Positions 46,145 to 56,736 of a stretch of DNA of 64,000 nucleotides are shown here, one piece after another. Made by a program: the position numbers and the translations under genes. The stretch is taken from NCBI RefSeq assembly GCF_007655135.1, contig NC_045132.1, positions 7,130,001 to 7,194,000 of the forward strand. Direction: 5' to 3'. The notes below the pieces were generated by a model. It was not told the origin of the DNA. It saw only the letters and a program-made list of their open reading frames with translations, and made no database searches. Numbering within the stretch: position 1 is the stretch's first letter; each line of letters begins with the position of its first letter. Origin of the DNA: Punica granatum (taxonomy: Eukaryota > Streptophyta > Magnoliopsida > Myrtales > Lythraceae).

Positions 46145-46565
46145 TGTTAACTCTTAACCTCACTATTAACACTCTATCTTTCATGTATAAGTTTTCTTAA
46201 ACACTCAAATGCACACAGAAATCTATGGTCTCTTGTGCATACAAGAATCCTGCACTTTTGTGTTTCTGCAGTAACTCTAAACTAATGTACAGAAGGAGAA
46301 GGAGAGAAAGGAAGAGATGATGAACACATTTACTTTCATTCATTGATAGGAACAACAACATACATTGTCCAATACATCCCATACATATAAAGACATGGTA
46401 ACTGCAGCTGCCCTACGACTAGTTACATGCAAATTCAAAATATAACATACACTTAATTGTCAAAGGGAAAACAACTAACTTCAACTAATACTTACATACA
46501 ACACAAATGACAGTAAGGAACAAATATACACAACATGGATCAGTGACTGATCCACTCTTCCAATA
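46145..46565 (-). repeat. 3' LTR of the copia element
   Basis: Direct repeat of 51353-51779. On the plus strand it starts TGTTAACTC and ends CTTCCAATA. Adjacent at the right is the purine-rich tract (CTCCTCCTT on the plus strand), which identifies it as the 3' LTR of a minus-strand element. Confidence 0.92.
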
Positions 46566-46604
46566 CTCCTCCTTAGATCAGGAGCTGATACAAGCACCTA
46601 TGTT

Positions 46605-47769
46605 CTACTTGAGATAATTAAATCGATCAACAATAAAAGCCTTAGTGAGCATATCTGATAGTTGATTTTGTGATCTACAATACTCTAGCTTGATTTCACC
46701 TTCCTGTTGCACTTCCCTTAGATAGAAGTACTTGACTTTGAAATGCTTTGTCTTCCCATGAAATACTGGATTTTGCGAGATTGCTATGGCAGCTTGATTA
46801 TCCACTTACAATGTAGTAGGCTTCTCTTCATCAAAGCCTAAATCCTTCATTAACTTTCTCGGGCAGATTGCCTGATTTGCAGCAGTAGTTGCTGCAACAA
46901 ACTCTGCCTCTGCAGTGGATTGAGCAACTACTTCTTGCTTTTTTGAACTCCATGAGAAACATATGATCCCAAAGAGAAACAATAGCCTGATGTGCTTTTC
47001 ATATCATCCATTGAACCACACTCACTATCAGTGTAGCCATGCAACCTGAACTGATCACTCTGGCAGAACTTCACTCCAAGTGATGGAGTTCTCTTTAGGT
47101 ACCTAACCACTCTTTTTGCTGCCACCATATGAGTTTCACTAGCACAGCTCAAATACCTCGAGAGCACGCTAACTGCATGCAGATGTTTGGTCTTGTAGCA
47201 ATCAAGTAGATCAAACACCCTATCAAGCTTTTGTACCTGCTTGCATCTTTGGCATATGATCCATCATCCTTCTTCAGTTTCTCCAAATTCATGGGAGTCG
47301 AGGTATTCTTGCATTCTTCCATTTGAAACTTCTTAAGAATCTCGCCTAGATACTTCTTTTGATAGATAAACACTTCATTCTTTCTCTGTTGGACTTCCAT
47401 TCCCAAGAAATAAGCCATCTCTCCCAAGTTTGTCATCTCAAACATTTTCTCTAAATCACTCTTCAACTTTTCCACCTGAGCTTTATTATTTCCCATCACC
47501 AACATATTGTCAACATACAATGAGAGAACAACTATATTGTCCATTCCCTTCTTCACATCCAATGTAGATTCACTCATGCTCTTCTCAAACTTCAAATTCT
47601 GCAAGTAAGTATCTATCTTGTTATACCGAGCTCTAAGTGCCTGCTTCAAACCATAGAGGGCCTTTTTGAGTTTGTAGACCCTATCTTTTGCTTCGTTGAC
47701 TTCAAACCCCCGTGGTTGCTCTATATAAATTTCCTCCTCAAGCACCCCATTTAGAAGGGCTGACTTCAT
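46605..47769 (-). pseudogene. Copia reverse transcriptase and RNase H, broken
   Basis: RT pieces at 47769-47149 include LEEEIYIEQPRGFEV, KALYGLKQALRA, LSLYVDNMLVMG (the fourth residue of the YVDD box is Asn), DLEKMFEMTNLGEMAYFLGM and STPMNLEKL. RNase H pieces at 47218-46605 include SRYLSCASETHMVAAKRVVR, LHGYTDSECGSMDD and, after a break, DNQAAIAISQNPVFHGKTKH and EYCRSQNQLSDMLTKAF. At least two frame breaks separate them, and the second catalytic aspartate of RT is lost. Confidence 0.9.
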
Positions 47770-47775
47770 ATCAAC

Positions 47776-49355
47776 TGGTATATTTTCCAGTTCTTTTCTG
47801 CAGAAATAGCCAAGAGTAATCTAATTGTATCAAGTCTTGCAATTGGTGCAAACATTTCTGAGTAATCCGTTCCTCATACCTGTGCATACCCTTTGACTAC
47901 TAGCCTTGCTTTGTACTTGTTTACACGCTATCAGGATCGAGTTTGGTTCTATAGACCCATTTGACCCCAATAACTTTTCTGTTTCGAGGTCTTTCAACTA
48001 ACTCCCATGTTTGGTTCTTCTCAATCATATATAGCTCTTCTTGCATTGCTGCAACCCACCTCCTATCTGCATTGGCTTCCTCAAAGCAAGATGGTTCAAA
48101 CACTGCTACATTACACCTTTGGTATACATCAGCCAACGACCTTATCCCTCTTATTGGTGGATCATCACCAGTTTCCTCCATAGATGCTTCCTCAGTCTGT
48201 GTCTCAATGAGTGAAATATGTGGCTCACTCAATTGAGGTTTCTCAGTCACAAATTCCTATTGTGTTCTAGCATTCCAATTCCACTCTTCATCTTCAAGAA
48301 ACTTAATGTCTCTGCTAACAATTACTTTCTCATTTAATGGCTGGTAAACTCGGTAGGCTTTTTACTGCTCACTATACCCTATAGACACTCAACCTCTCCC
48401 TTCTAATCAAGCTTAGCTCGTTTGATAGATGGAATATGAGTGTAACAAATGCAGCCAAATACCTTTAGGTTGCCTAATGATGGATTAACTCCACTCCAAG
48501 CCTCCAATGGTGTCTTCATCTCCACAGCTTTAGTTAGCAACCTGTTATGCAAGAACATGGTTGTGTTTGGTATATTTCCAGTTCTTTTCTGCAGAAATAG
48601 CCAAGAGTAATCTAATTGTATCAAGTCTTGCAATTGGTGCAAACATTCTGAGTAATCCGTTCCTCATACCTGTGCATACCTTTGACTACTAGCCTTGCTT
48701 TGTACTTGTTTACACGCTATCAGGATCGAGTTTGGTTCTATAGACCCATTTGACCCCAATAACTTTTCTGTTTCGAGGTCTTTCAACTAACTCCCATGTT
48801 TTTCTTCTCATCATATATAGCTCTTCTTGCATTGCTGCAACCCACCTCCTATCTGCATTGGCTTCCTCAAAGCAAGATGGTTCAAACACTGCTACATTAC
48901 ACCTTTGGTATACATCAGCCAACGACCTTATCCCCTTATTGGTGGATCATCACCAGTTTCCTCCATAGATGCTTCCTCAGTCTGTGTCTCAATGAGTGAA
49001 ATATGTGGCTCACTCAATTGAGGTTTCTCAGTCACAGATTCCTATTGTGTTCTAGCATTCCAATTCCACTCTTCATCTTCAAGAAACTTAATGTCTCTGC
49101 TAACAATTACTTTCTCATTTAATGGCTGGTAAACTCGGTAGGCTTTTTACTGCTCACTATACCCTATAGACACTCTAACCTCTCCCTTCTAATCAAGCTT
49201 AGCTCGTTTGATAGATGGAATATGAGTGTAACAAATGCAGCCAAATACCTTTAGGTTGCCTAATGATGGATTAACTCCACTCCAAGCCTCCAATGGTGTC
49301 TTCATCTCCACAGCTTTAGTTAGCAACCTGTTATGCAAGAACATGGTTGTGTTTG
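47776..49355. repeat. Internal tandem duplication within copia pol, about 790 bp
   Basis: 47776-48567 is repeated at 48568-49355 with very few differences (mostly single-base indels). Both copies run from TGGTATATTTTCCAG or close variant to ACATGGTTGTGTTTG and cover the end of integrase and the start of RT. The low divergence between units compared with the many LTR differences suggests the duplication arose after the insertion aged. Confidence 0.93.
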
Positions 49356-49455
49356 CTGCTTCTGCCTAGAAACTCTTAGGCATATGCTTCTCTTGCAGCA
49401 GGCATCTAGTCATAGCCATGATGCTTCTATTCTTCCTTTCACTCACCCCATTTTG

Positions 49456-50350
49456 TTATGGTGAGTATGGAACCGTGAGCTGGTGTTTGATACTAACCTT
49501 TTCACAGACTTCTCTGAATTTGGCTGAGGTGTACTCTCCTCCATTATCTGATCTTACAGCATGTATCTTGCATCCACTTTCATTTTTCATGACCCTCTTG
49601 AACTTCAAAAACACCATACCAACTTCTGATTTTGCCTTCACAAAGAATATCCAGCACATTCTGGTATTATCATAAAAAAGTAACAAAATACCTACTGTCA
49701 TTTAGTGATTCTTCTGACATTGGCCCACAAACATCAGTTTGGACTAACTGAAACTTCTCAGTAGCCCTCCAATGACTTTTCTTGAAGGGCAATCTCATTT
49801 GCTTCCCTTCTAAACACACTTTGCAGTTCTTCAGTTCTCTATGCAGTGAAGGTAGCCCCTCGACTATCCCATGTTGTTGCATGAGCATTACTCCCTTGCT
49901 ATTGAAATGCCCAAGCCTCCTATGCCATATTTCCTCATCTTCTTGACTAGACATAGCAACTTGTCTCTCATCCAAAGGGTTGAATGAGAAACACTTCTCC
50001 CTCATGGGAATTTGAAATAGAACCTGTTCCTCAGCATCACCAATAGCACATTGACCCTTCTCAAACACCACTTTATAACCTTTTTCGACCAATTGACCAA
50101 CACTTAGCAAGTTTTGATCTATTTCTGGCATAAGTATCACACCATAAATAAACTTGGTGGATGTTGGACCCTCGAGCATTACATCACATTTTCCTTCAAT
50201 AGCTATGAACTCTCCATTTCCTATCCTTACTCTGGATTTTACAAATTTGTCCAGTGTTCTAAACAAAACTTCATTGCTTGTCATGTGATTAGTACATCCA
50301 CCATTAACTAACCACCCATCCTTTACTGCATTTGAAGTAAAGCAAGTCAC
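49456..50350 (-). pseudogene. Copia protease / integrase region, broken
   Basis: The frame at 50350-49670 shows WLVNGGCTNHMTSNEVLFRT, then YGVILMPEIDQNLLSVGQLV, IWHRRLGHFNSKGV, LKNCKVCLEGKQMRLPF and FQLVQTDVCGPM. These are the protease start, GAG-pre-integrase, and the zinc ligands and first catalytic Asp of integrase. After a frame break, 49701-49456 has HAVRSDNGGEYTS, the second integrase Asp region. The protease Asp of the DSG motif is Asn here. Confidence 0.88.
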
Positions 50351-51337
50351 TACAAAGAGTTGTTCTACCTTAGTATTTGCTGCATTGTGACTTTCTCCTG
50401 ATTGCTAAGTATGCTTTTCCTTGCTAATGGCTTCCATGTGACCAATTTTGTGACACTTCTTGCACTTTACATACGGCCTTCTCCAACACTTGAAATGAGC
50501 ATGAACTTTCTTTCCACAATGCTTGCAAGGTTCTGAACTCCACTTCCTTTCCTGATTCTATGTGTTGGTATTTCCTTGCTTACAGCATCACTTCCATACT
50601 TCTTCTGTTGTTGCCACTTCTTTCCCTTCTCATTTGCATTCCTTTTGAACTTTGCTTGTAGGACACCCTCTATTAACTCCTCCTTCTCAATATCGTTCTT
50701 TGTCGCTGAGCTTGCAAAGCACTGAGAACTTCAGACAATTTAAGATCAAAAAGTTCTCGAGTGTTTTCTAGGGAGACAATTGTTGCCTCAAACTTCTCAA
50801 GTAGTTGACACTGAGATCTTCTGGACCAACCTTTCATCACTTATGTTGGATCCTAGAATTCCTACTTTGTTCGCAATCTACACCAATTTCTCCACATAGT
50901 CCTTCACATCCTGTCCTTCTTGCATCTATTGCTGCTCAAACTCCCTCAGCAGATCTAATGCTTTCATGCCCCTTATTCTCTCGTCTCTTTCATATTCTTC
51001 TTTTAAATAGTCCCATATGGCTTTTGCAGATTCAAGCCTCATAATTCTTGTAAAGATAGTAGGAGAAACAACAGAGTACAAACATCACTTAGCTTTGGCC
51101 TTTCCAGTAACTCTCTCCTTGTGAATTTTTATCTGGTTAAGGGTTCGATTTGCAATTAGGGGAGCAATTTCATAATCTTCAAGCACTGCATCTTAAAGGT
51201 CTGCACCTTCCATGAATTCCTTCATCTTCACTTCTCATGTCTAGTAGTTTTCTCCATCAAAGACTAGTGGAGTAATATTCGAGAAATTGGGCATTGCCAT
51301 TGTTCCATCCATCATCACTGCCCTTAAGATCCTTTTG

Positions 51338-51352
51338 GTGCTCCGATACCAC
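51338..51352 (-). other. Primer-binding site of the copia element
   Basis: TGGTATCGGAGCACC on the minus strand lies next to the end of the 5' LTR (51353). It is close to the complement of the initiator-Met tRNA 3' end and fixes the element's direction. Confidence 0.9.
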
Positions 51353-51779
51353 TGTTAATTCTCAGCCTCACTGTTAACACTCTATCTCTCGTGTATAAGT
51401 TTTCTTAAACACTCAAATGCACACAGAAATCCATGGCCTCTTCTGCATATAAGAATCATGTACTTTTGTGTTTCTGCAATAACTTTGAACTAATGTACAG
51501 AAGGAGAGGGAGAGAAAGGAAGAGATGATGAACACTTTTACTTTCATTCATTGACAGAAACAACAACATACACTGTCTGATACATCCCATACATATAAAG
51601 ACACGGTAACTGCAGGTAACTGGCCTACGGTGAGTTACATTCAAATTCAAAATATAACATACACTTAACTGTCAAAGGGAAAACAACTAACTTCGACTAA
51701 CTTACTTACACACAACACAAATGACAGTAAAGAACAGACAAACACAACATGGATCAGTGACTGATCCACTCTTCCAATA
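51353..51779 (-). repeat. 5' LTR of the copia element
   Basis: Direct repeat of 46145-46565. It is followed on its inner side by the primer-binding site and on its outer side by the target duplication AAGAC. Confidence 0.92.
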
Positions 51780-52238
51780 AAGACAAGGGCTGTATCGATG
51801 TGGTCCATGCCCTGTAGTAGATACTGAAGAGATGTCGTCATGGACGAAAAGAAGACCACAAAAGAACAAGTTGCTGCTGTCATCTGCAATAAAATATTCA
51901 GTTGAAGATTTCACTTAGTATTAATTAATCAAAACATTCATATGATGATTTCACATTATTGATGAATATGATATGAACCTAAAATTGATTTACACCTCGG
52001 GTGCAACTCCGATATGGAGAAGCACCATGCTCATTAGCATATCGCCGCCTACCCTGAAAACTCCACCGAAGAGTCTAGTTAATAGTGCTATAATTGAAAA
52101 TAGAAGCTTGTTTGATGGTCCGGTAATGTTTGAGCTTAACATATTCCCAATAGAAAAGGAATAATTTTTTATGCGAATGTATGGTGTTAAGTTAAAATTT
52201 TGAACTAAATAATCAGAATGTTTTCTATTCGAACTTGT

Positions 52239-52702
52239 GTAATGGGATTAATATCAAGGTAAAACGTTGATGTATATGACATGACTCGGGAACCCTGGCT
52301 AATGCTTAATAGTCCGAATCTAATTCATATATACTTCGAAGACCCGATTTTGAGTTGCTAGTGCTAGTTCTAGATTATAGCACTAAAGAAAAAATAGCAC
52401 CAAAGCTTCCTTTATCGACTACTGGATAGTTCCACCGGTCTGAAAAGAAATTATGAATAAAAATTTGAAAGAGAAATTGCATCTTAATAGAAATATTTTA
52501 CCTCTTAATTATGAATCATGTCCATGCTAATTAAATCATTGCCCTTCGTGACAGTGTCCCATAATTTGATCACTCTTTACTTTTATTTTTCATGAATCTT
52601 TTTTAGGTGCTACCTCTCTCAATAAATTGTAGGAGATCCTGAAAAATAAAAATAACATATTATTAGTACATAAATTTAAGAAAGCAAAAATCTTATTGAG
52701 AA
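52239..52702. repeat. Dispersed direct repeat, right copy
   Basis: Partner of 44623-45090. Its right end lies about 35 bases from the point where homology to the LRR receptor kinase begins, so the duplication and the truncation of the LRR pseudogene may have shared a breakpoint. Confidence 0.88.
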
Positions 52703-52737
52703 GTCAAAAATGCAAATTATTTTATCAAACTTATTGT

Positions 52738-54080
52738 TTGATAAGTTCAATTCTCGGATCCCTTTTAAGGAAGTCAATGTGGAAGGAATCGTACCTTCAA
52801 AAAGGTTGCCCTGCATGTATAGATTCTCCATCATTATACAGCTTCCAAGACTAACAAGGATTTCTCCAGAGTTTCTATTGTCTTGCAGATGTAATTCGCC
52901 TAAATTTTTCAAATTCTCAACCTCCAGAGGAAGCTTTCTTGTTAGATTATTGCTAGTGAAGTCTACATAGATCAACAGAGACGAGATTTCTATAATTTCA
53001 GGAGGTATAGCCCCACTAAGTTCGTTATCGGCAAGGTCAAGAAGTAGCAAATTCCGACACTTGCTGAGAGATGAAGGTATTGTTCCTTGAAGACTATTGC
53101 TTCGTAAAGATAGGTGGGTCAACATCGATAAATTTCCCATGATGTGTGGGATTTCTTCAGAGAATTCCTTCCAACCTAGATGCAATTGCTTTAGCTCTGG
53201 AAGATTGTAGATTTCGGAAGGAATTTTACCAAAAACGTTGTTCCCATCCACAAGAAAAAAATTCTAAGTTTATGAGATTGCTGATGGTACCTGGTAAGCC
53301 TCTGGATATCATGTTCTCGCTAGACGAGAAATTCTTGAGAGTTGTCGACAGGTTAGAGATGCATTCGGGTATGTTTCCTTTGAAATTGTTGCAATGAAAC
53401 ATTAATTTCTCTAGCTTTGTAGAGTTTGTCAATGTGCAGAGGAAGTCGAGATCATCACCTTGCTGACCTCCAAGATGATTGTCCGCAATGCCAAGGATGA
53501 AGAGCTCATTCATTTTCTGAAAAGATGGAACCTCCCCAGCGATATTATTTTGATTGATATTAAATAACGAGAGGTTAGACAAATTGGATAGTGATTTGGG
53601 AATGGGTCCTGTGAAATGGTTTAGAGCAAAGGAGAGAAATTGGAGAGCTGGAAGAGTGAAGCCCAAGTCTGATGGTAAGATCCCCACCAGTTGTTTTTCC
53701 ATCAAATCAAGGGCTTCCAGGGAGGAGATATTAGAATTTGATGGAGGAATGGTCCTAATGAAATTATTCCCCGCGAGAGCAAGAAATTTTAGGTTTTACA
53801 GGTCGCCTAATGTATTTGGAATCATGCCACTGAGTTCATTTAGCGTTCTGATGAGAACCTCAAGAGATGACAAATTTCCATAAGAACCAGGGATTGGCCC
53901 AATCAAACCATTCCTATTCAAAATAAGCTCTTTGAGCTTCGTCAAGGAGCTAAGCTCTACAGGTAAATTCCCTTCAAGCATGTTTACATGGACGTGAAGT
54001 ATACGTGAAGTATAACTAGATTGAAGCAACGAGACAAACTTGGAGGAATTGGTCCGTCCAACGAGTTGTTATTAAGGCAC
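52738..54080 (-). pseudogene. LRR-only fragment related to the receptor kinase at 30.9-34.1 kb
   Basis: The segment corresponds collinearly to about 32391-33724 of the intact kinase gene (about 1340 bp each), covering LRRs only. The signal peptide, LRR N-cap, membrane segment and kinase are absent. Shared words include SSLQGTIPSSLSKC-type and GPIPGSYGNLSSL repeats. Lesions are visible. A 10-base tandem duplication (GAAGTATACGT repeated at about 53997-54013) shifts frame. A TAA at about 53796 replaces a Gln codon. Another small shift lies near 53262, where an A-run expanded. At the 5' side it is cut by an inverted-repeat element, and at the 3' side it runs into unrelated sequence after LNLSNN. 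Confidence 0.9.
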
Positions 54081-54086
54081 AAAAGT

Positions 54087-54906
54087 CCTATAAGTTTTAC
54101 GTTTATTGAATTTTCGGTCCTATAAGTTTCATTCCGCAAAAACCAATACTATAAGTTTACTTCATAGCACGCTTTTGATCCTATCTTTTATCGATCATCA
54201 CTAAACATAAAATTAAAATAAATAAATAAAAATAAAATTTAAAAAAGAAAAGGGGAAAGGAGGGGAGACCAGATCGGGAGGCTCCCCTTCCTACCACCAC
54301 CTATCTTGACAGCATCGCCGGCAGGTCGCAAGGAAAGAGGGATTACGGGAATGGGAGCCACCCCTAACCCCTAACAATCTGTTTTGCGTTAAAATAGAGG
54401 GAGGGGAAGGGACACCCAGATTCCAGGGGCTCCCTTTCTGACAACCCCCAACCCCACAGCAAGGTGTTAGGCAGTTGTTGGAAGGTGACGTCACCAAGGG
54501 AGCCCCTGATCTAGGTCCCCCTCCCCTCTATTTCAATGCAAAATAGAGGGAAGGGGGTTCAAATTGAGGGGTTTCCTTGTGGCAACCCCTTTTCCCTGGT
54601 GACCTTGGCTGATTGGGCGAGGTCGGCAGGAAGGAAGGTTACTAGAAGGGGAGCCTCTCGAGGCTAAGTGTTCTTTTTTTTAATTATTATTTTATTTATT
54701 TGTTTTTAGTTTTCTTTTAATTAAGCCAATAATAAGTTGCCAGTTTGAAAAAATTAATGTGGTGAGGTCCACATTAGAAGTTCCGTGACGGTCACTAATG
54801 GATAAGACAAAAAATGTGCTACGGAACAAACTTTTGGGATTGACTTTTGCAAAATAAAACTTATAAGACTCAAATTCAAAAAACGTAAAACTTATAGGCT
54901 TATAGG
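54087..54906. mobile_element. Inverted-repeat element with GC-rich core, truncating the LRR pseudogene
   Basis: The left end CCTATAAGTTTTACGTTTAT and the right, inverted, CCTATAAGTTTTACGTTTTT continue as matching arms of about 55 bases (TTGAATTT, GTCYTATAAGTTT, GCAAAA). Outside them GCAC occurs on the left and inverted GCGCAC on the right, so true ends may lie about 10 bases outward. The core (about 54250-54660) is GC-rich with GGGAGGGG, CCCCTTCC and GAGGTCGGCAGG words. LRR homology does not resume on the far side, so this is not a clean insertion in that gene. Confidence 0.75.
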
Positions 54907-55919
54907 TGCGCTTCTCCATTTTTAAAACAGAAAAGGGGTTACTGGCTGCAGCCGGTCACCCACAAATGGCTTCGTAGCTAAATTATTTTTGTTACAGTTA
55001 TAAAAATTTTACAAAATAGATTATACTACAATTCTTTTTACAAATTTAAACTTATATAGACAATCTCAACTTTTTCAATGTGAGTTTTAGCTGAACTCAA
55101 TTATAGATATATTTATTTATGTTATCATTTATGATATCATTATTTTTATTTGTAGAGTGTGAAATGTGTTAAATGAGTTGACTCTTGAATATGAAGGCTA
55201 TAGTTTTGTTCTTGAAAAGAGCAGCATGATATTGAGCAACATGATGTAGCTTAAAAGAATGATAATGCTTGCATTTTATAACTTTCTGAAAATAAATTAA
55301 CAGCGAAATCAATTTTTATCATTGGGTCTTCTTGTATGGATACAAAAGTATTACTTGTAATACAAAAAAGATATGAATAATAAGGATACAAATAGAGAGA
55401 AAGAAAGTCAGTGAATAAATAACACTAATTCAAAAAAAAAGTCTGCAAATAAAAATATCTAATATTTATTGAAAGGGATATAATGGTTACTTGTATGGAA
55501 TAAATAAGTATTAGTCATCCATATAACTCTTTCCGAAAAGGTAAAATAGAGATCAGTGAAACATTTGAGAAAAGCTTGTACACTATAGGAACGAAAAATG
55601 CAACTTTTTAGTTACTTGGGAACACTACAGTTTTGCTTTCATAGGTGAAATTATTTTTATATATAGTAATCGTGAAAAAAAAAACAAGCGAAAAACTTCT
55701 ATGCAATATAAATGAATCTAGACAAAAGTTAGGAAAATTATTTTTTAGGATTGGCTTGTCTGATCATAATGATCGGTAATTTGATTCGACAAGTCAACTG
55801 AGTTACTCGTTATCTTGTCGGGCAGGCCTAAAAACACTAGCAAAGGGGGGACTTAAAAAATATGGAAATTAAAGAAAAAAGAAGCACACAAGATTGAGAA
55901 AAATTTTCTCACTGTCAAT

Positions 55920-56618
55920 CTAAAATTAAAAAAACAATTATGGCATATTATCCTAATTTATATATCTAGTATTTTGTACATAAAATTTTTTCTAGATAAA
56001 AATTGAAAAAGGTATTTTTTGAAACATAACTGCTTCGGTCATATTGACTGGATCATTTGACCCGATGGATCGATTAGATTACTTCTTACCTTACTTAGGA
56101 AATATATAGGAAAGGGGAGAATTTTTTAAAAAAAAATGCAATATAAAAAAATGTGAAAAATATTTTTAGGAAAAGTGCGGGTAGGGAAATGCTCCCCACC
56201 CGCATGCTGGCTCCAAATTGGGACCAAAAAAGACTAGCAAAAAGGGGTATTTATAAATCCTATATGTTTAGTACTTTTTCAAAAGCAACCTAAAATTTGA
56301 AATAAAAAATTATTGCATATTATCCTAATTTATATATCTAGCTAGCATTTCTTATATGAATTTATTTTTCTGATTTTTCTAGATAAAAGTTAGAGAAAAA
56401 ATATTTTTTTTAATATAACTGTTTTGTTCATATTGACCGAATCGTTTGACCCAACAAATCGATTGGATTACTTCTTACCTTGTTTAAGTCGATTTAAAAA
56501 TAAAAAAGCGAGAAATTAAGAAAAGAAATTTTAAAAAAATATGAAATATATATATATATATATAAAGGTGCGGGTGGGGGAAAAGCTACCCACTCGCACG
56601 CTAGTTCCCAAATGGGAT
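55920..56618. repeat. Two diverged direct repeats of about 320 bp
   Basis: Blocks at about 55920-56235 and 56290-56618 share, in order, ATTATCCTAATTTATATATCTA, TTTTTCTAGATAAAA, TCATATTGACYGRATCRTTTGACC and GGATTACTTCTTACCTT-type words. Each ends with a GTGCGGGT...CCCACYCGCA inverted pair. The pair could mark the ends of a small element present twice. Confidence 0.7.
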
Positions 56619-56635
56619 TAGATTTTAATACTTAG

Positions 56636-56736
56636 TTAATTAATTAATTAATTAATTAATTAATTAATAATAATAATAATAACAATAATAATAGTAGTAG
56701 TAATAACAATAATAATAATAATAATAATAATAATAA
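56636..56736 (+). repeat. Compound microsatellite (TTAA)n-(AAT)n
   Basis: A (TTAA/AATT)n run passes into interrupted (AAT)n with GTA and AAC variants. It is a typical hypervariable tract. Confidence 0.95.

Larger units (their letters stand above)
46145..51779 (-). mobile_element. Full-length but decayed Ty1/copia retrotransposon
   Basis: LTRs lie at 46145-46565 (421 bp) and 51353-51779 (427 bp), flanked by AAGAC on both sides (46140-46144 and 51780-51784). On the minus strand a primer site TGGTATCGGAGCACC follows the right LTR and a polypurine AAGGAGGAG precedes the left. Domain order is Gag (51330-50560, several stops), zinc-knuckle region, protease (WLVNGGCTNHM near 50300), GAG-pre-integrase and integrase (to about 49456), then RT and RNase H (47769-46605). 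Protease has Asn where relatives have the catalytic Asp (DSG), and the RT box reads YVDN instead of YVDD. Many stops and shifts add to this. The LTRs have diverged by many substitutions and small indels, so it is an old insertion. It cannot move by itself. Confidence 0.93.
45936..52087 (-). pseudogene. TauE/SafE-family (sulfite-exporter-like) gene, broken, split by copia
   Basis: Only the last exons remain. Exon 52087-51996 gives RLFGGVFRVGGDMLMSMVLL, then HIGVAPE, ending at a GT donor. The next exon begins at 51883 after a TTTATTGCAG acceptor with MTAATCSFVVFFSSMTTSLQ, then GMDHIDTALVF. It is cut at 51784 by the copia element and resumes at 46139 with a hydrophobic SVIGLVVVQQAI helix, ERASLIVF, then after a one-base shift STILITGFTAADIWNDYISG and a C-terminal FKSPC before TAG (45936). 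These are the signature helices and tail of plant TauE/SafE membrane proteins, a family of putative anion transporters. No 5' exons were found, and with the shift and insertion the copy is dead. Confidence 0.85.

Noticed and set aside
47961..49021. Plus-strand frames of 64-91 codons, occurring twice
   Set aside because: Antisense shadows of the duplicated copia pol segment.
52710..53883. Plus-strand frames opposite the LRR pseudogene
   Set aside because: Antisense shadows of LRR repeats, matching those opposite the intact kinase gene.
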